This document shows, piece after piece, positions 44,451 to 57,559 of a stretch of 64,000 bases of DNA. Positions within the stretch are counted from its first letter, which is position 1. Each line of letters starts with the position of its first letter. The position numbers and the translations under genes are program-made. The notes beneath the pieces were generated by a model that saw nothing but the letters and a program-made list of their open reading frames with translations, did not search any database and had not been told where the DNA came from. Origin of the DNA: Puffinus mauretanicus (Eukaryota > Chordata > Aves > Procellariiformes > Procellariidae); the NCBI GenBank assembly GCA_023333565.1, contig JAJKFH010002198.1, forward strand, positions 1 to 64,000. Direction: 5' to 3'.

Positions 44451-47400
44451 TTAAAGCAAGTTAACACCCAAGGCATTAATGCGCTTTTAAAAAAAATTGT
44501 TTCCCCTTTCATTCTGTACTATGCAAGGTAAATTTTCAGCCGGCTTCTCAGCGGCACATGCAAATTTCCTGTGCCTGGGTGAATAAAGAGGTCTGCTGAA
44601 GCCTCGGGTCAATGGGGAGTGAGTGCACGTCGCCCCCGATGTCCTGGCCATCCGCTTTGTTTCTTTGTTAGCGACCCGCAGCGCACACGCCGTACCAGCG
44701 CTTGGAGGTGCTTGCACCTTAAAAGGGAAAAAGAATTAAAGCAATGACCGGTTTGAAAGGGAATTTCACTTTCACTTCCCTAAATGATTTTAGGGCTGTG
44801 ATGACTCCAAACTACAAAACCTGACTGAGAACTGAACGACAATCGAGAGTGCAGGAGGGTGGTTTTTTTTTTTTTTCTTCCCCCAGAGACTCTGGGTTTT
44901 GTTTCAGAAACTTCATAGGCGTAGGAGCTGGCTGCAAAGGTTGAACCAGATCTATTCCAAGTTTTATCTGCCTCACAAAAGTCATTTTGGCAGCCAGGGA
45001 ACCGACAAGACCTGAATCCAAAACCCAGCAGAAGTTCCCTGTTAGAAACTTTAGAGCAGGAAAATGTCTAGCACTTCGAAACAATGTAGGCTTTCATGTG
45101 AAGCTCTTTGCAAACTTACAACACAGTAAAAAGTTCTTGGATTAAACACTGTTTACTCACATTGCACGCTGACACCGAGTCCAGGTTCCCGTACCCAAGG
45201 CGAAGGGTCTGCGAGAGTGTGCAAAATTGGCTCTAAGTGCCTATTTGTGTATGGCACCAACACAAAAAAGCTGTGACAAGCAACTGAATGAAGTAAATGC
45301 TTTTCCTACCGGAGTAGTTCAGTGAGTGCATCTGAGGCCATTCCTCTTCTCCTTTCTAGTTTGACATTTTCCTGGCCCCGTATGCTAATGGAAACCATCC
45401 TAAACTAGCAGGTATCACCTGCCCCTGCAGGGAAACAGCATCTCCCTCTCCTAGTACTTGCCACCAGTGAAAATTTCTGGAAACAAGCGAGAAAGCTGAG
45501 TTAAAAGGCTTTATCTTGCACTTGCAACACTGCTGCTGAATGTGATTCAGACCGGTGAGAATCTGAACCCGTTACAAAACTGCCATTCAGCATGGAAGCA
45601 AGTTTCTGGAGCATCACGACGTGTCCCCACATTGCCCTTCTGAGGTCCCCGACACGAGGCTTTCCTCTTGCCGAAGACCTCTCAGATGGGGCAGCGATTG
45701 CCGGAGGGAGGAAACGATAGCCAAGGAAAGTGGAATTAGCAATAACGCAGACAGGGCTTGTGTGTTACTGTTTCCCCTTGAAAAATATGTTCATTTTACC
45801 TGTGATTTGAATTATTTGAATAATTAAAAAGACGGCATGTTCTCCGCCTGAGTGCTATCCAGGCGGTCTTCTTCCTCAGCCCATCAGCCTGGCTGTGGGG
45901 AGGAAAGCCCGCCCCGCTGGGAGCTGAGTGCACAGTAATTTGCAGGAAGAAGTACTCCCAGTTTGTGGAAAACTTAAGGGTATCATAGGAGGCTGCAAAA
46001 CCAAGAAGGCAACTGGGTAAAAGATAATGCTGCAAAGAACAGGGCTGGAGGGTATTGGCTGTATAACTTTGAGCTCATCAAGCCATTTGATTAGACTGCT
46101 GGCAGTCTCACGGGACTGAGGGTGCGTGGTAGCCATCAGTAAGAAGGCTCCGGCTGTGTGGGGACATCAGGACTTTGAGAGTGACACCTGGAAGCTATTA
46201 GGCTTCACACGAACAGTTCTCCGAGCTGCTCCAGGAAGACCGCCAATTAAAACCCAACATTAACCTTCAGCATACATACTCCGTGACTGTCTGGACATGG
46301 TAGCTCTTAAAAGAACACCCTTGATCTTAATAACATCTTTTACCTAGGGAATCAAAACAACCTAACGCATGACCCCATGGCGTATGGAATAGCGGGGGAG
46401 TTAGCGCATGCAGGGGTCTCAGCTTGGAGGCTGAGGAAGTCTCATTCCAGTTCTTTTTCTAATAGTATATTTACCTGCTTATGTGCGTCATGTAAAGTGC
46501 ACTGAGGCATTTTAATCAGAATTTTCAGGAGATGTTTCTTGACTTGGCCTGAGAAGCCTTGTCTGCATCTTATTTTGCCTGTCCATCTCTTCCTGTCTAA
46601 TAGTTGTGTTACAGAATTTAGATTTGAAAGCAGGAAAACTGCATGGACAGATGACCCAGAAACTTTCTGGAAGCACGATCAAGGCAGACACAGAACTTCT
46701 TTGATGACTTTTTATGTTTAAGTGCTTTCCTCTTCTGCTTTATTTCTGGGTTCACATCAACAGAGCTTTCTTATTTATCTACTTCAACCGTGATGTCTCC
46801 TTCCAGGACTGCTATTTAATTATTTTCCTGTAATATGCATCTGGAAGCATTGTAGTTTCTTTCCTCTGTATTGCAGGGCATGTGATTTGTTTTCTTGCTA
46901 TCCAGCTGGATCATGCTTTTTTATAGATGGAGATTTACTGAAGTGAGAATCCTTTCTCCAATTAAACTCTCTCAGTTTAAGCAATCATTCTCATTTCACG
47001 TGCAAAAGGATCTTGAAGCCGGTCCAGGCAATACAAGGTGATCGATGTTTCCTCCTTGGTGAGGTATTTTCTTTTCAAGTTGTTTGTGCTGTATCAGTGA
47101 GTGTATCAGCATTGCGTACTCAAAAGGTTATTCATAAATAATGAGCATACAGAAGTCTTGGCCATCGGCCAAAACGAAAATGGAGAGAGAACAAGCCCAC
47201 AGCTCCTCCCGAGGCCAAGTGTCACCATCAACATCTGCCCCAAAGCGCTGGCACTCATGACAGATTTGCGCCTTCCAGGGAGGGCGCTCCTGGATGCGGG
47301 GAGTCTGGACCCGGGCAGGGTGATGCTCTGCCCACACCAAAAGGCATAGCTCAATTTTAAGGCAAGAAATCCCTTTAGTACAGTAATGTGGGGAGACGTC

Positions 47401-47519
47401 ACAAATTTACGGATGCTGGAACCACTCTTTATCATTTGAAGCTTTTCTTTGAGACCTGTACCTGGACAGCATGCGCTAAAGATGAAATGTCAACTCAATC
47501 ATTCTTCAGTGAGATGTTG

Positions 47520-47960
47520 ATGCACTTTTTTTTCTAAAGATGCATTTAAAGGGCAACTCATTTGCATAAGATTTTCATATCCCTGGTCTTGAAAAGGCTT
47601 AAGGAGCCAGGACTGAAATCTAATATTCTTACCTTTTGTGGTGGCAGAGGACGAGGGAAATGTCATTAAAAAATGTCTTGGTTCTCTTTGTAAAAGAACA
47701 TTGTGTAAACTGGGGAAGACAGTCCGTGAAGGGTTAAAATAGTAAATAGCGTTACAGTTTGGTTTTTTTTATTGCCTTACCCCAGGCGTTTACTGTGGGT
47801 TCTTTATGTGAAATGTGGTGGAATTATTGTGAAGACATGTTGTTTAAATATTAAACATTAATGTTCTTCTTTTGATGGTGAAGCCAGTATTAAACCCGTT
47901 AATTTTTCATTAAAGCACCTAAAGCCAAATTTGTTTAAACTCTCAGTTTGCTGTCATCTT
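47520..47960. promoter_or_regulatory. Candidate conserved non-coding element with octamer
   Basis: AT-rich block holding the POU octamer ATTTGCAT at 47560-47567, and ATTAA-type sites around 47,850-47,930. No repeat or coding explanation. The role is inferred. Confidence 0.3.
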
Positions 47961-48921
47961 CCTAATAGAAAACAACAAGTAAAAGCCGCGCAGACCTGAG
48001 AATAAATAGGAGAGAAATGAGAAATGTGGGAGCCAGCTACAGGCTTCCTCACAGGGCGGAGGGGAGATGAAGGGGAAGAGAGAAGCAGCAGGGGGGGAAG
48101 GAAGAAGAAAAGCAGCTCTGGAAAGAGAGGATGAGGGAGGAAAAGATGAGCATGTACCGAGCAAGAGGAAAGGGTTTGTAAGTATTAAACACACCAGTAC
48201 GGCTCCAGGGCCAGTGCAACGGCCGGCTTCTGCTCAGCAAAAGGTGTAAGCTCGTGTCGGGTTGGAGACAGATCAGCGTTGGGGGATGCCGCATGCTCAT
48301 GAGGACGAGCCACCGTGGGCGGGCGAGGGACCGGGGTTTCTGAGCCAGAGCCGGTGCCCTCCCAGCATTGCCGGGGCGAACGAAAGGCAGCGATACTTCA
48401 CGGCCGAGTTTGGCCCCCAGCTGCATTATTTTATCTCGGCGAGATGGCGAGATCTGTAAGTCAGCTCCTGCTCGCCGTTCCTAATGTCAAGGGCTGCACT
48501 TGTAAAATTGCATCCAGGTGGGAGTCTGCACCTTCACCGTTGTTTTGTCGTCGCCGGTGAGAAAAATAACTCACAGGAGGTGTTTGTGTGTGATCCTTTG
48601 GAGCATAAATGATTTTAAGCTGTGGTTGGCGGGTACGGTAGTGGCTGGGCAGAGAGATGGAGTAGGAAGCGCTGGATGAGGCTGCATTTGCCAAGCAGGG
48701 AGAAGGATTTTACAGTAATTGAGATGTGAAATGCTGAGAGTCTTGACAAGAGTTTTAGCTGTACAGATGGGTAAGGAAGGCCATATCTCAGAGATGTTAT
48801 GCAGAAAGAATCTGCAAGCAGCAGAGAGCGAGCTTGGATGTGAGCCCGGGGGAGGCACCCGCGGGAGCCGCTGCCCAGGTGACTCCGCGGAGCGACAGCG
48901 CGGAGCGACGGATGGAGAGAT

Positions 48922-48950
48922 GGGTGGAGGGACGGAGGGACGGGTGGGGG
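48922..48950 (+). other. Potential G-quadruplex, five G runs
   Basis: G runs at 48922-48924, 48929-48931, 48937-48939, 48942-48944 and 48946-48950, with loops of one to five bases, in a locally G-rich repeat-like patch. Confidence 0.6.
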
Positions 48951-49189
48951 TCTGGGTGGAGGAACGGGGTTGTGCAGAGCTATCAGAAACAGGGATCCGC
49001 AAGAGGGAGAGGCAAAAGATGGGCAGCCGTGTTTTAACCTTGCTGTGTGCAAGCGGATGGCTGCTTGTCCACGCAAAGCTGAGAGACTTCAGATTTTGAT
49101 ATGGGTAGGAGACAGGTCTCCAGTAAAGCACTGGATCTAGGAGACAAAATAACACGTCCTCAGGGCTAACAAAGTACTAGCACCGTGCC

Positions 49190-49440
49190 CTTCATCCAGT
49201 GAAATTTCCAGCTACACAGAAGACCAAAAATCAATCCATTAATATTTCATATAGGCTATTTTATTAGAAATAATATGGAAAACAGGCCCATATTTAACTT
49301 TGGTTATTGGACTCTTTTTTTTAAACACCACTTTTCCGTTGTTTTAACCAATCCAGTTAATCCTGAGGGAAGAGTCCCATTCAGTTTAATAAGGATTACT
49401 TTGACAAGGACTTATAGACATGTTATAGAATGACTACAAA
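49190..49440. promoter_or_regulatory. Candidate conserved non-coding element
   Basis: AT-rich block between GC-rich stretches, with CATTAATATTTCATATAGG, TATTTTATTAGAAATAATATGG and CCAATCCAGTTAATCC words. No repeat or coding frame. Confidence 0.3.
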
Positions 49441-52400
49441 ATCCTGGGGGTCCTGATACACGGGCAGCCTAAACTGAGCTGTCGGCACAGGAGCACTGAA
49501 GTAAACAGGGCGATCGGGGATGCTGCGGCCGTGGGATACGGTCCAGCCAACTGACGGGGCAGTGAGTGAGCAGCACTATTTTCTCTTGGATTGTGCAGGG
49601 CAGCCCAAAAAACATAATATCTGCCACTGGTCATATTTTTCACCTGAATTATTTAAGCCCTTTCCTGGAAGGGTCGTCTCTGTGTATTCCTCTCCTTCAC
49701 TCTGTCCTTCTCTTCCTCCCTGTTTTCCTTCCCTCTCTCCCTTATGTGACCAGCTCATTTGCAACATTTCTGCTGCAATCCTGCCGAGATTAATTTTCAC
49801 TTTTTTATTGAAAAATCAAAATCTTTGGAATTAAAAGCTTCCAATATTGAATTTTCAATACCAGGTGAAAATTACGCTCTGCATGACAATGAGGAGAAGG
49901 ACGCGCTGAGCTGGGAGCGTGATGACGTGGGCGCCAGCGGGCTCACGTTTGACCCACACGAGACAACTGGGGCAAGTATTTAAAGAAAAGGAAAAAAGCA
50001 AAGGGAAGCGCAGCGGAGAACACGGGAGAAGGAAGTTTTCCATTCAGGGCAGGGCTGGTAGGAGGAGGAATTTTGCTGCCGTTTGATTGCAAAGCAAAAG
50101 CAGAAGCAGGGTGCAGAGTTTTTGGGTGATGGATACGTTTCTGGAAAAGCATCTCCCTTTAGGGATGCTTCGTAGGTGCTGCTCTGGCTGCTCCCAGCTG
50201 TCCTTCCCAGGGACCTCGTGCCTGCAGCAGCCTCGCTGTGCCCTGGCGTGTGGCGCGCGGTGGGACGGTGGGTCATAACAGCGATGGGTGAACCCCTCTG
50301 CTGCAGCAAATGCAGTGAAGCAGCCGAGGCCGTTTTCTTTATGAAATCTTCCGCACTGAACTAATGCAGATGCAGCAGCAGCAACGTCGCCAGCTTCACT
50401 GGCACCCGGTGCTCCTTTAATTAGCATCCAGCCTTGCTCCGAGCGGGGTTAAGCAAGGCCACGGCGACACTGCCAGTACGCGCTGTGACTGCTCGCCCGG
50501 GCTCCCACCAAGGTATTTGCAGCTCGTACTTTTCTGGGAGTGTCCTCCTTTCTCCGCGGGGCCCTTTGTGGCCACCTGGACTGTGTGCTGAAGTGAAAGG
50601 TGCACGTTCGGAGAGTGGCCGAACCCTGGGAGCCATGTGCCACGAGCGGCCCCGTGCGTGCCGGGCGGTGGGTCGGGGACCCCCACGTGCAGGGGAGTTG
50701 GCCGCCTTCGCCAGAGGTCGGGCCTCACTCTGGGCGTGCAACGGCTCACGCTAACCAAGGTCAACCCCTTCCCTGGCTGGTATTTCTTTAGGTTTATTTT
50801 TTAAAAGTTTCTTTTTCAGTCAGGTCTTTCAAACCCTCGCCTTGTTTTCCATCTGGCGTGGCAGGGCACGCAGAAGCGGGGCTGGACGGCCTGGGCGGCA
50901 CGCTCAGAGCTGCTGAGGAGCCGCTGGGGCGATGGTTAGCAAGTGGAGAAGAGCAGATGAGGCTCCCTTATGCCTTCAACCACGTCACAAAAAGTTTTTC
51001 CACCAACTCCCCAAGAGCACACTTCTGCTCGAACGCTGTTTCATTTCCTGCTAAGCTGTTGTCACGGATGGAGACTTTGAAGATGAGGAAAATCATGTAG
51101 GTCTCAGTTTCCAGCTAGTGAGATACTCCCAAATTAATTCAGAAGAGCTACGGTCTGCTTCTCTCCCTGCCGCCCGCCTAGAGCCCAGCCTCGCTCCCTG
51201 CAGCGTCGGGGGGAGTTTTGCTGCTGGCATCGACCATCCCGGGTATAAAGCAGGGCAAACAAAACGCATACCAAATCCCTCGAGTGCCTGGGCCACGCAA
51301 AGTGGCGGGTAGCCAGCACCAAGCGTCTCGGCCATATTATCCCTGCGGGAAACCCTCGCCAGCCTGGAAGGAGCTACCAGGGATGCCCCGGCACTGCAGC
51401 ACAGCCCCAGGCCCTGGAGCGAGCAGCCAAGCACCGCCTGGCCCCATTGGGCTGGGCACCCTCGGGTCGCCTTAGCTGTGGGCTTGCCCCATGTGAGGAG
51501 GCGACAGGAGGAGATCAATTAGGAGGCAAAGCGTTTTTTGAAAATTTCGCTGTGGCTCCCTCCCTCCCACCGTCCCCGGCTCCTTTCCCAGCTGGCCCCG
51601 GGGAAAGCAACTGGCAGCAGCACGTGAGAAGTGCCGCAGATGGATGGTGTGTCACGGGCACAGCTGGACGGATCTGGCACGCAGGTGTCGGTCCGGTGCC
51701 TGCCAGCTGCCCAGCCACCGCCAGATATTTGCGGCCGAGGGATGAAAGGGGAGAGGAGTCTCCCTCCTCGCTTGGAGCACAGCGAGGGAGGCAGCCGTGC
51801 CGGGGGGAGCGGGAGGAAGGCAGCAAACCCTTCCCACAAAAATCCTTGGGGCTGGATTGCCCCGCCGGCGAGGGCACAGAGGGTCCCGGGGCTGGACATG
51901 GCGTCTGCTGCTTTGCAAACCAGGTGACCTCCGGCAGCCCCACAGGCACTGCCGAACCGACCCGGCATGGCCATGGCTGAGCACGACCGCGAGGGAAGCC
52001 TCCGCGGGAGGTCCTCTCCTGCCATGCCCATGGTGGAGGCGGGCGGTCTCAGCATTGGAAAAGGCCATCTCCTAACTCAGGCGGCCCTGCTGCCGTCCCA
52101 GAGGGGTCCTGCATCAGATGCCATCTTGAGAGACGGAGAAATTAATCACGGTAATAAAAGTTGGCGGTTGCTTAGGTACAAAATGATCATGACCTCATTT
52201 TTTTTGGTGCAAAAAGAAAAGTTAAAACCCAGTACTAATTAGTCACATTTGGTGCTTAGGTTGCTAGAGATTATGGGCTGAATAACCTGGGAGAGAGAAC
52301 AAGAAAAATGTTAATAGTTATTGCTGAAAGATAATGTTCTTAAGTGCCCCAATCCCTAAACTCAAAAGGCTTGAGAGGTTATGCCCAACCTGATCAGAAG

Positions 52401-53429
52401 GGAATAAAACTAACTGAAGTTATATGTATATATTTCTAAAGAAATATGTGTTTGTGCAGGTTATGTGTGGAGTGTGCATACATATATATGTTTGCACAGA
52501 CATATAAACGGAGCTGGAAATCCACTAGTAAGGGGCAAGACGTTGCGGAGTCTTCCCTGGACACCGGGCACGTGCACTGGTGGCCTTCAGGAATGGCCAA
52601 CAGGAGAGGTGGGCTTCGTGGTTTCCTTCCAATCTTTGGCACTTGCACATTGATCACGAAGTGTCTGGGAGTCTCAGTGTTTGTGTTATGTGGACACACG
52701 TACACCAGCGGAAGAAGGGGAAGTGGGTTGCAGTGAATATTGCCTAGAAGTGAGGAACAGCACAGAATTGGTAAAATAAAAAATAATGGCTTACCATTAC
52801 ACAAAGTTATATTTAAAGGCAATTAGTTTTTTTTTTAAAGCATATTAGTAGCACGGGAAATCTGAATAACAGTGTGTCACTAAATGGAAATTATAAACTG
52901 TCAGTCAAACATTATACAAAAAGGCTTTGCAATCAGTAAATATTCCTCTTGTGCATTTGGGAATGAACATATGCTATGTTTGCATCCCAAGAAGATGACA
53001 ATGATGAGGATGCCCAGCTTTCCAGCCCCACGTCAGCTCCGGCTCCGGAGCGACGCAGAGCCCCGGAGGGCGGTGAGGGCTTTGGCCAGGGATGTCCCTG
53101 GCAGCTGCTGCTGCGATCGCAAAGTCTCCTGTGATGGGGTATTGCAAAAACTCACCCCCCTGCCCAGGACGAGTCCTTCCCCCCCATCCTTCTTTGCGTA
53201 TTTTGTCAAGCCAGGCTTTGCACAGACCTGCTGGGGGGAGTCCCTGGTGACAACAGGGGGTCCCCACTTTGGAGGTCTCTCCGTCCCGCTCCCCCCCACC
53301 TTGCTGGGACAAAACCCACCACACCCCCTGCAATGGGACAAATTTCCCTAGGCCAGGTGAGGCTGCCCTCGCCAAACCGGGGCAGCACACCGTTTAGGCT
53401 GCCCTTTGAGCGTGGTTCCTCTCTCTGTG

Positions 53430-53820
53430 TGCACTGTTTTTACCATTAGTCATTATATTAATGGGACTCTCAGAGCAGGTTTTTTTCTGAAGTGCAGCTT
53501 GTATAATAAACAGTTACGACAGAGATTTGAATAGCTCCCATTACAGACTCAAATTCAGCCAACATCTGGGAGAATCTCTCAAGATTACGTTTATTATCCG
53601 TTTTCTGCACAAGAAGATGCTCAATTGGCTGCCATCGAGTCAGCAAGCAAAAGGCGTATTTCTCTAGACTGGTCCTACTTGTAATTTTATTGGTTGCTCC
53701 TTCTCTCTTTAAAGCGGCTGTCAGAGCTTTTTCATTTCTCGTAAGCTATTAATGGAAATTACAAAGAAACTTAAGTTTGGTTGGTCGGCTCCTAACCGTT
53801 AGACGAAATTAGCTTGCCTT
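53430..53820. promoter_or_regulatory. Candidate conserved enhancer
   Basis: About 390 bases of moderately AT-rich, non-repetitive sequence set between GC-rich flanks. It contains several ATTA/TAAT cores (near 53,450, 53,678 and 53,747), an inverted CCAAT near 53,688 and a TTTATTATCC word near 53,590. It has no meaningful open frame. It reads like vertebrate developmental enhancers, but conservation could not be tested. Confidence 0.4.
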
Positions 53821-54331
53821 AGCCGTGAGCCCACTGTGTCTCCTGCAGGACCACCTCGCTCTGCTAACATCCCGCACGCTACCGCGTCTCAGCCCGAATA
53901 CACAGAAATATTCCGGTGCTGAGCTGAGCACTTACGCATCATCTTTCCGTCGCTCTGCCCAGCCTGTGATGTTCGCGTGTTATCTATTCCCATCACACCA
54001 CCCCCCTGCACTTCAGAAAGTTTGGAGATGTATGGTACCTGACAGCCTGCAATTAAGGGTTTGGCCGGGCTGTGTAGTGATAGCGCTTTGCTCTCCCTGA
54101 AGGATACAGACTGCCTTCCTTCAAGAGGGCTGTTTGATACCTTCAGATTGCTTTTGTTTGTTTTTCTTTATGGAGAAGGTTTTTTTAAATTGCTAAGCCC
54201 CCTTTCTCTGTCCCGCTGGAAGCTGGAGTAAAGCAAGTTACTACAGAGTTTACATCAGAGGTGCTGCTCTGCTTATTTCGTAGAATTACTTCTGATCATC
54301 AAAGTGACATGAGGCAATAAAGAATCATTTT

Positions 54332-54371
54332 CTTGCCTTCCTTGCCCTGCCTTGCCTCGCCTCGCCTCCTC
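54332..54371. repeat. Degenerate pentamer repeat (CTTGC/CTCGC)
   Basis: Run of variants of TTGCC and TCGCC, ending TTGCCTCGCCTCGCCTCCTC. A short imperfect microsatellite. Confidence 0.6.
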
Positions 54372-55044
54372 AGTAAGGACAGGACAGACATGTGCAGTCC
54401 AGAAATACCGACTCCCACAGTAAGTGCAACCTGGGGACGTGAAGGTAAAATCTTTGAAGCGACTCAGCAGAATCCCGAGGAAGGCTTTCCGAGAGGCACG
54501 GGAAGAGCAGCGAGGCTGGAGGGAGCGCTTGGGGCACGGGGTCCCCCGCTGTCCTTGGCACCACATGAAGGGGAGCCAGCCCCGCACGGCCCGGGGACAG
54601 GGCGAAGGGCAGCACTCTGGCACCAGCACCGCGGCAGGGACGCAGGCATCAGGGCACAGCTCGGGCCACCTGCGCAGGGGTGGGGGGCTGCAGCACGGCT
54701 TCGTTTGCAGCACAGCTCCCCGTGAGCTGTCTAAAACACCCATGCACGTGCTGAGAGGCAGGCCCATGGCACACTACTGTGGGCAAAGCCATCCCTTCAC
54801 ACCTGGCTGGGGAAATCTTGATGGTGGTGTTTGTGTGTCAGTGCTCACATCGGATGGAAAAGGCAGTTTTAACCCCTGCTAGGACAGGGAGGGTGAGCTG
54901 CTCCCCTGCCCCTCCGGGAGGGAAGCCAGCGACGGCTCGGAGCAGCCTGGAGCCAACACCAGCCCCTGCAGTCGGATGAGCGGCAGTTCGGTCTTACCAT
55001 TTCAAGCATCTATGGATGCAGGTTGGCACAGCGTGCTCTGAGCT

Positions 55045-55070
55045 AACGCTCCTTTTGCAAAAGGAGCGTT
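55045..55070. repeat. Perfect 26-bp palindrome
   Basis: The arm AACGCTCCTTTTG at 55045-55057 is mirrored exactly by its reverse complement at 55058-55070, with no spacer. It is followed by a short T run. It could be a hairpin or a dimer-binding site; no mobile-element ends adjoin it. Confidence 0.9.
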
Positions 55071-55899
55071 TTTCTCTGAAAATCGCTCACATGGGCAGTT
55101 TCCATCCTGCTTGAGCTCAAGGGCTTCGGTGGTGCAGAGGGGGCACCTCCACGGGGGTTCCCCACCAGCTCCTGAAGCTGCTGAGGTAGCCAGGCGTGGG
55201 TTGTCCCCACACAGGGTTGGAGCCACTGCAACAGCGTGGCGCCCGTGACCGGCCCTTTGCCTCTCTGCGTTGGGGCGCCGGGAAGCCCGCGCTTTCCCAC
55301 GCCACAGGCAAGACCCTGTTGTGGCTTGCAAAGAGGGCCAAGCTCAGGGCCGCTCTGCAGGAACGAGCAGAGGGCTGGGCGGGAGGGCCGAGTGCCTTGG
55401 ACCCAGTTTTGCTCCTGGATGGAGTTGGGACGCAGCTGGGGGCCAGCTTAGTTTTGCATCCCCTCCCCGGGGATTTCTTTGGGATGGCAGCCAGGGTGCC
55501 GGAACAGCATCCAGAGCTCAATTCTTGCTTTTGCAAATTTCACATTTTGAAAAATCCAGCTCAACCCCAGTGTGGAATGGGGTTAAAAAAGAAAACCCAC
55601 ATAACTAATTACAGCAACTGCACAACTGTGGCATTGGACCCCCTAGTCTATGAAGGGTGGGCCCCGGGGAGGGCCAACCTCAGCCGTGGGCTGGCGGCTG
55701 CCGGGTGGCCCCTCTGTGGGTGCCCGGGGGCTGCGGCCTCCCTCGCTCCTGCCCTGCGTGAGGGCTGCGAGGGCCCCGAGGGCCCCCGCCGAGGGGAAGG
55801 GGCAGCTGGCTCCTGTGCTGGCCCCGTGGGTGGGCGCTGAAGGGGAGAGGGACTAAAGTGCTGTGGGGCTGCCCGGTAGCGCAGCGCTGGGGACCTGGT

Positions 55900-56260
55900 C
55901 TTGCTGGCGATGCTGGGACGAACACCCCTCACCGGCCGCGTCTGCGGCGCTGCTTCGACGCTCTGTCCGAGGGGCGGCTGGGCAGAGCGAGTGACCTACG
56001 TCTCCTACGAGCTTTCACCACGCAGGCAGGCTAATAGGGGAGAAACCGCAAACTTTAAAAATAGCGCGAGAAGTTCGGCTTTACTGTGCGACCCCTCACT
56101 TTCCCCGGTGAGAGAGCCGGTGCCGAGCCGCCCCGCTCCGGTGCCCGGGGCGAGCGGAGCCCTGCTCGGGCCAGCGGGATCCCTCCCCAGGGCCTCGGCG
56201 GCCGCGGGACTGCGCCCAGGGCGTTTAGCATCACTGCCCGCTTTGGAAAGGCCCCTGGGG
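55900..56260. promoter_or_regulatory. Second CpG-rich patch
   Basis: CpG-dense sequence, strongest at 56,100-56,230 (GCCGAGCCGCCCCGCTCCGG and similar), weaker than the island at 44 kb. No first exon could be assigned. Confidence 0.4.
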
Positions 56261-57559
56261 TTAGTCCGGTAGGGAGGATTAGGAACAAAATGTCATGTTT
56301 CCCCCGGCTTATTTGTAATATTTCTGCTATGTTGATAGCGGCAATTTGTTACGGTGAGCAAATAGGGCTTCACGAAGCTTGTCGGGAGAGGGGTCTCTGC
56401 AGAGAGGACTCTCCCCTCTCCCTCCCCAGCTCCGAAGGGTGCTCCCGCCGGATCTGGGAGAGGCAGATACTAGGGGATTAGCGCGCGGCGCTGGAAGGGC
56501 TGCAGCCGGAGGGGAGGCTTGGCACCGCCGCCTGGATGAGAGCTCGCAACAATGGCGAGCTGCAGCCTGCCAAATCTCAACACAGCAGGCAAGGCTAGGC
56601 TCAGCTCTAGCTAAACGGGAGCCGTGTAGGACCCTCCATTTTGGAAGAGCGCTAGCAAGGTCTGGCACTTGGAATTCTTGGCATCCACAAGTGTCTTCAC
56701 TCTTTCTTATCCCCTCCTGTTCCCAGTAGATTTTGCATCCTTTACAATGGATAAATTATACATGCAGAGTTTACTCTCCTACCCGAGCTTCGAGAATACC
56801 CCAGTGCCAGCCAAGGGAGCTGGTGCATGGGGGAATAGCCAGGAATGTTTAAAATAGTCTGGCCATGTGACTTTGGGGATTGGAAAAGAAAAAAAAAGAA
56901 AAAAAAAAATCCTTTCCCCCAGCGCTTTAAATGCAAGCGAACTTTTTTTCGCGGGAGAGAGTCATGAACTGGTGATCTGCGCGCCAGTCACGAGCCAGCA
57001 GCTCTGGTTTCCCTCCTGGCTGCAGAAGCGGCTGCGCCTGGGCCCCGGGGCGAGGCACGCGGAGCCAGAGCCTGCACGGAGGATGGCTGGATCCAGCCTG
57101 GGCCGAGGTGGAGGCAGCCGCCGTAGGGAAAGCGGGAAGGCGGCAGAGCGCTCCTGGCCCTCCCTCTTTGGCTGGCGCTGAATGATTAAAACCGAGGGCG
57201 GGTGTACCTGCGCTTGTACATACAGCTTGTTCGCTGTCGGCTCTTTGTAGGGAGAAAAACCAGCCGTGAAAAGGGAGACGCGGGCGATGCAGATCCCAGT
57301 TTGGGCAGGGAACCAGCTGGGAGAAGTGGGGTACTCGGCTCCACGTACTCCTCCCTACCCGGTTGCCCACCCGCCCCGTTCACCTGTCCCCACGTCCCCC
57401 TGCCCACGGTGGCACCCACCAGACCCGTCCCACCGTGCCGGGCCCCGGGAAAGCCCTGTCTGCCCGGGGACGGGGACAGGGACGGTGCTCCTCCATCCTC
57501 CGGCGGCTCCCCGTGCCCAGGGGCGACTGCTGCCGCCCGCCCCGGTGCTGGGCGTCAGA

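Larger units (their letters stand above)
44451..53429. other. Intergenic, no gene supported
   Basis: Alternating AT-rich and GC-rich blocks. GC-rich parts (50.1-50.8 kb, 51.1-52.1 kb) produce long overlapping open frames on both strands, which is the pattern of chance. Candidate regulatory blocks lie at 47,520-47,960 and 49,190-49,440, and a purine-rich tract at about 48,058-48,150. Confidence 0.55.

Noticed and set aside
43844..44512. 222-codon minus-strand open frame over the same island
   Set aside because: Same cause. The overlapping shorter minus frame starting at 44,384 begins with GTG, not ATG, and neither resembles a known protein.
43485..44531. 348-codon plus-strand open frame across the CpG island
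   Set aside because: It is composed of low-complexity Arg/Ala/Gly/Pro with long frames in several other phases on both strands. This is the normal result of few stop codons in CpG-dense DNA; no domain is visible.
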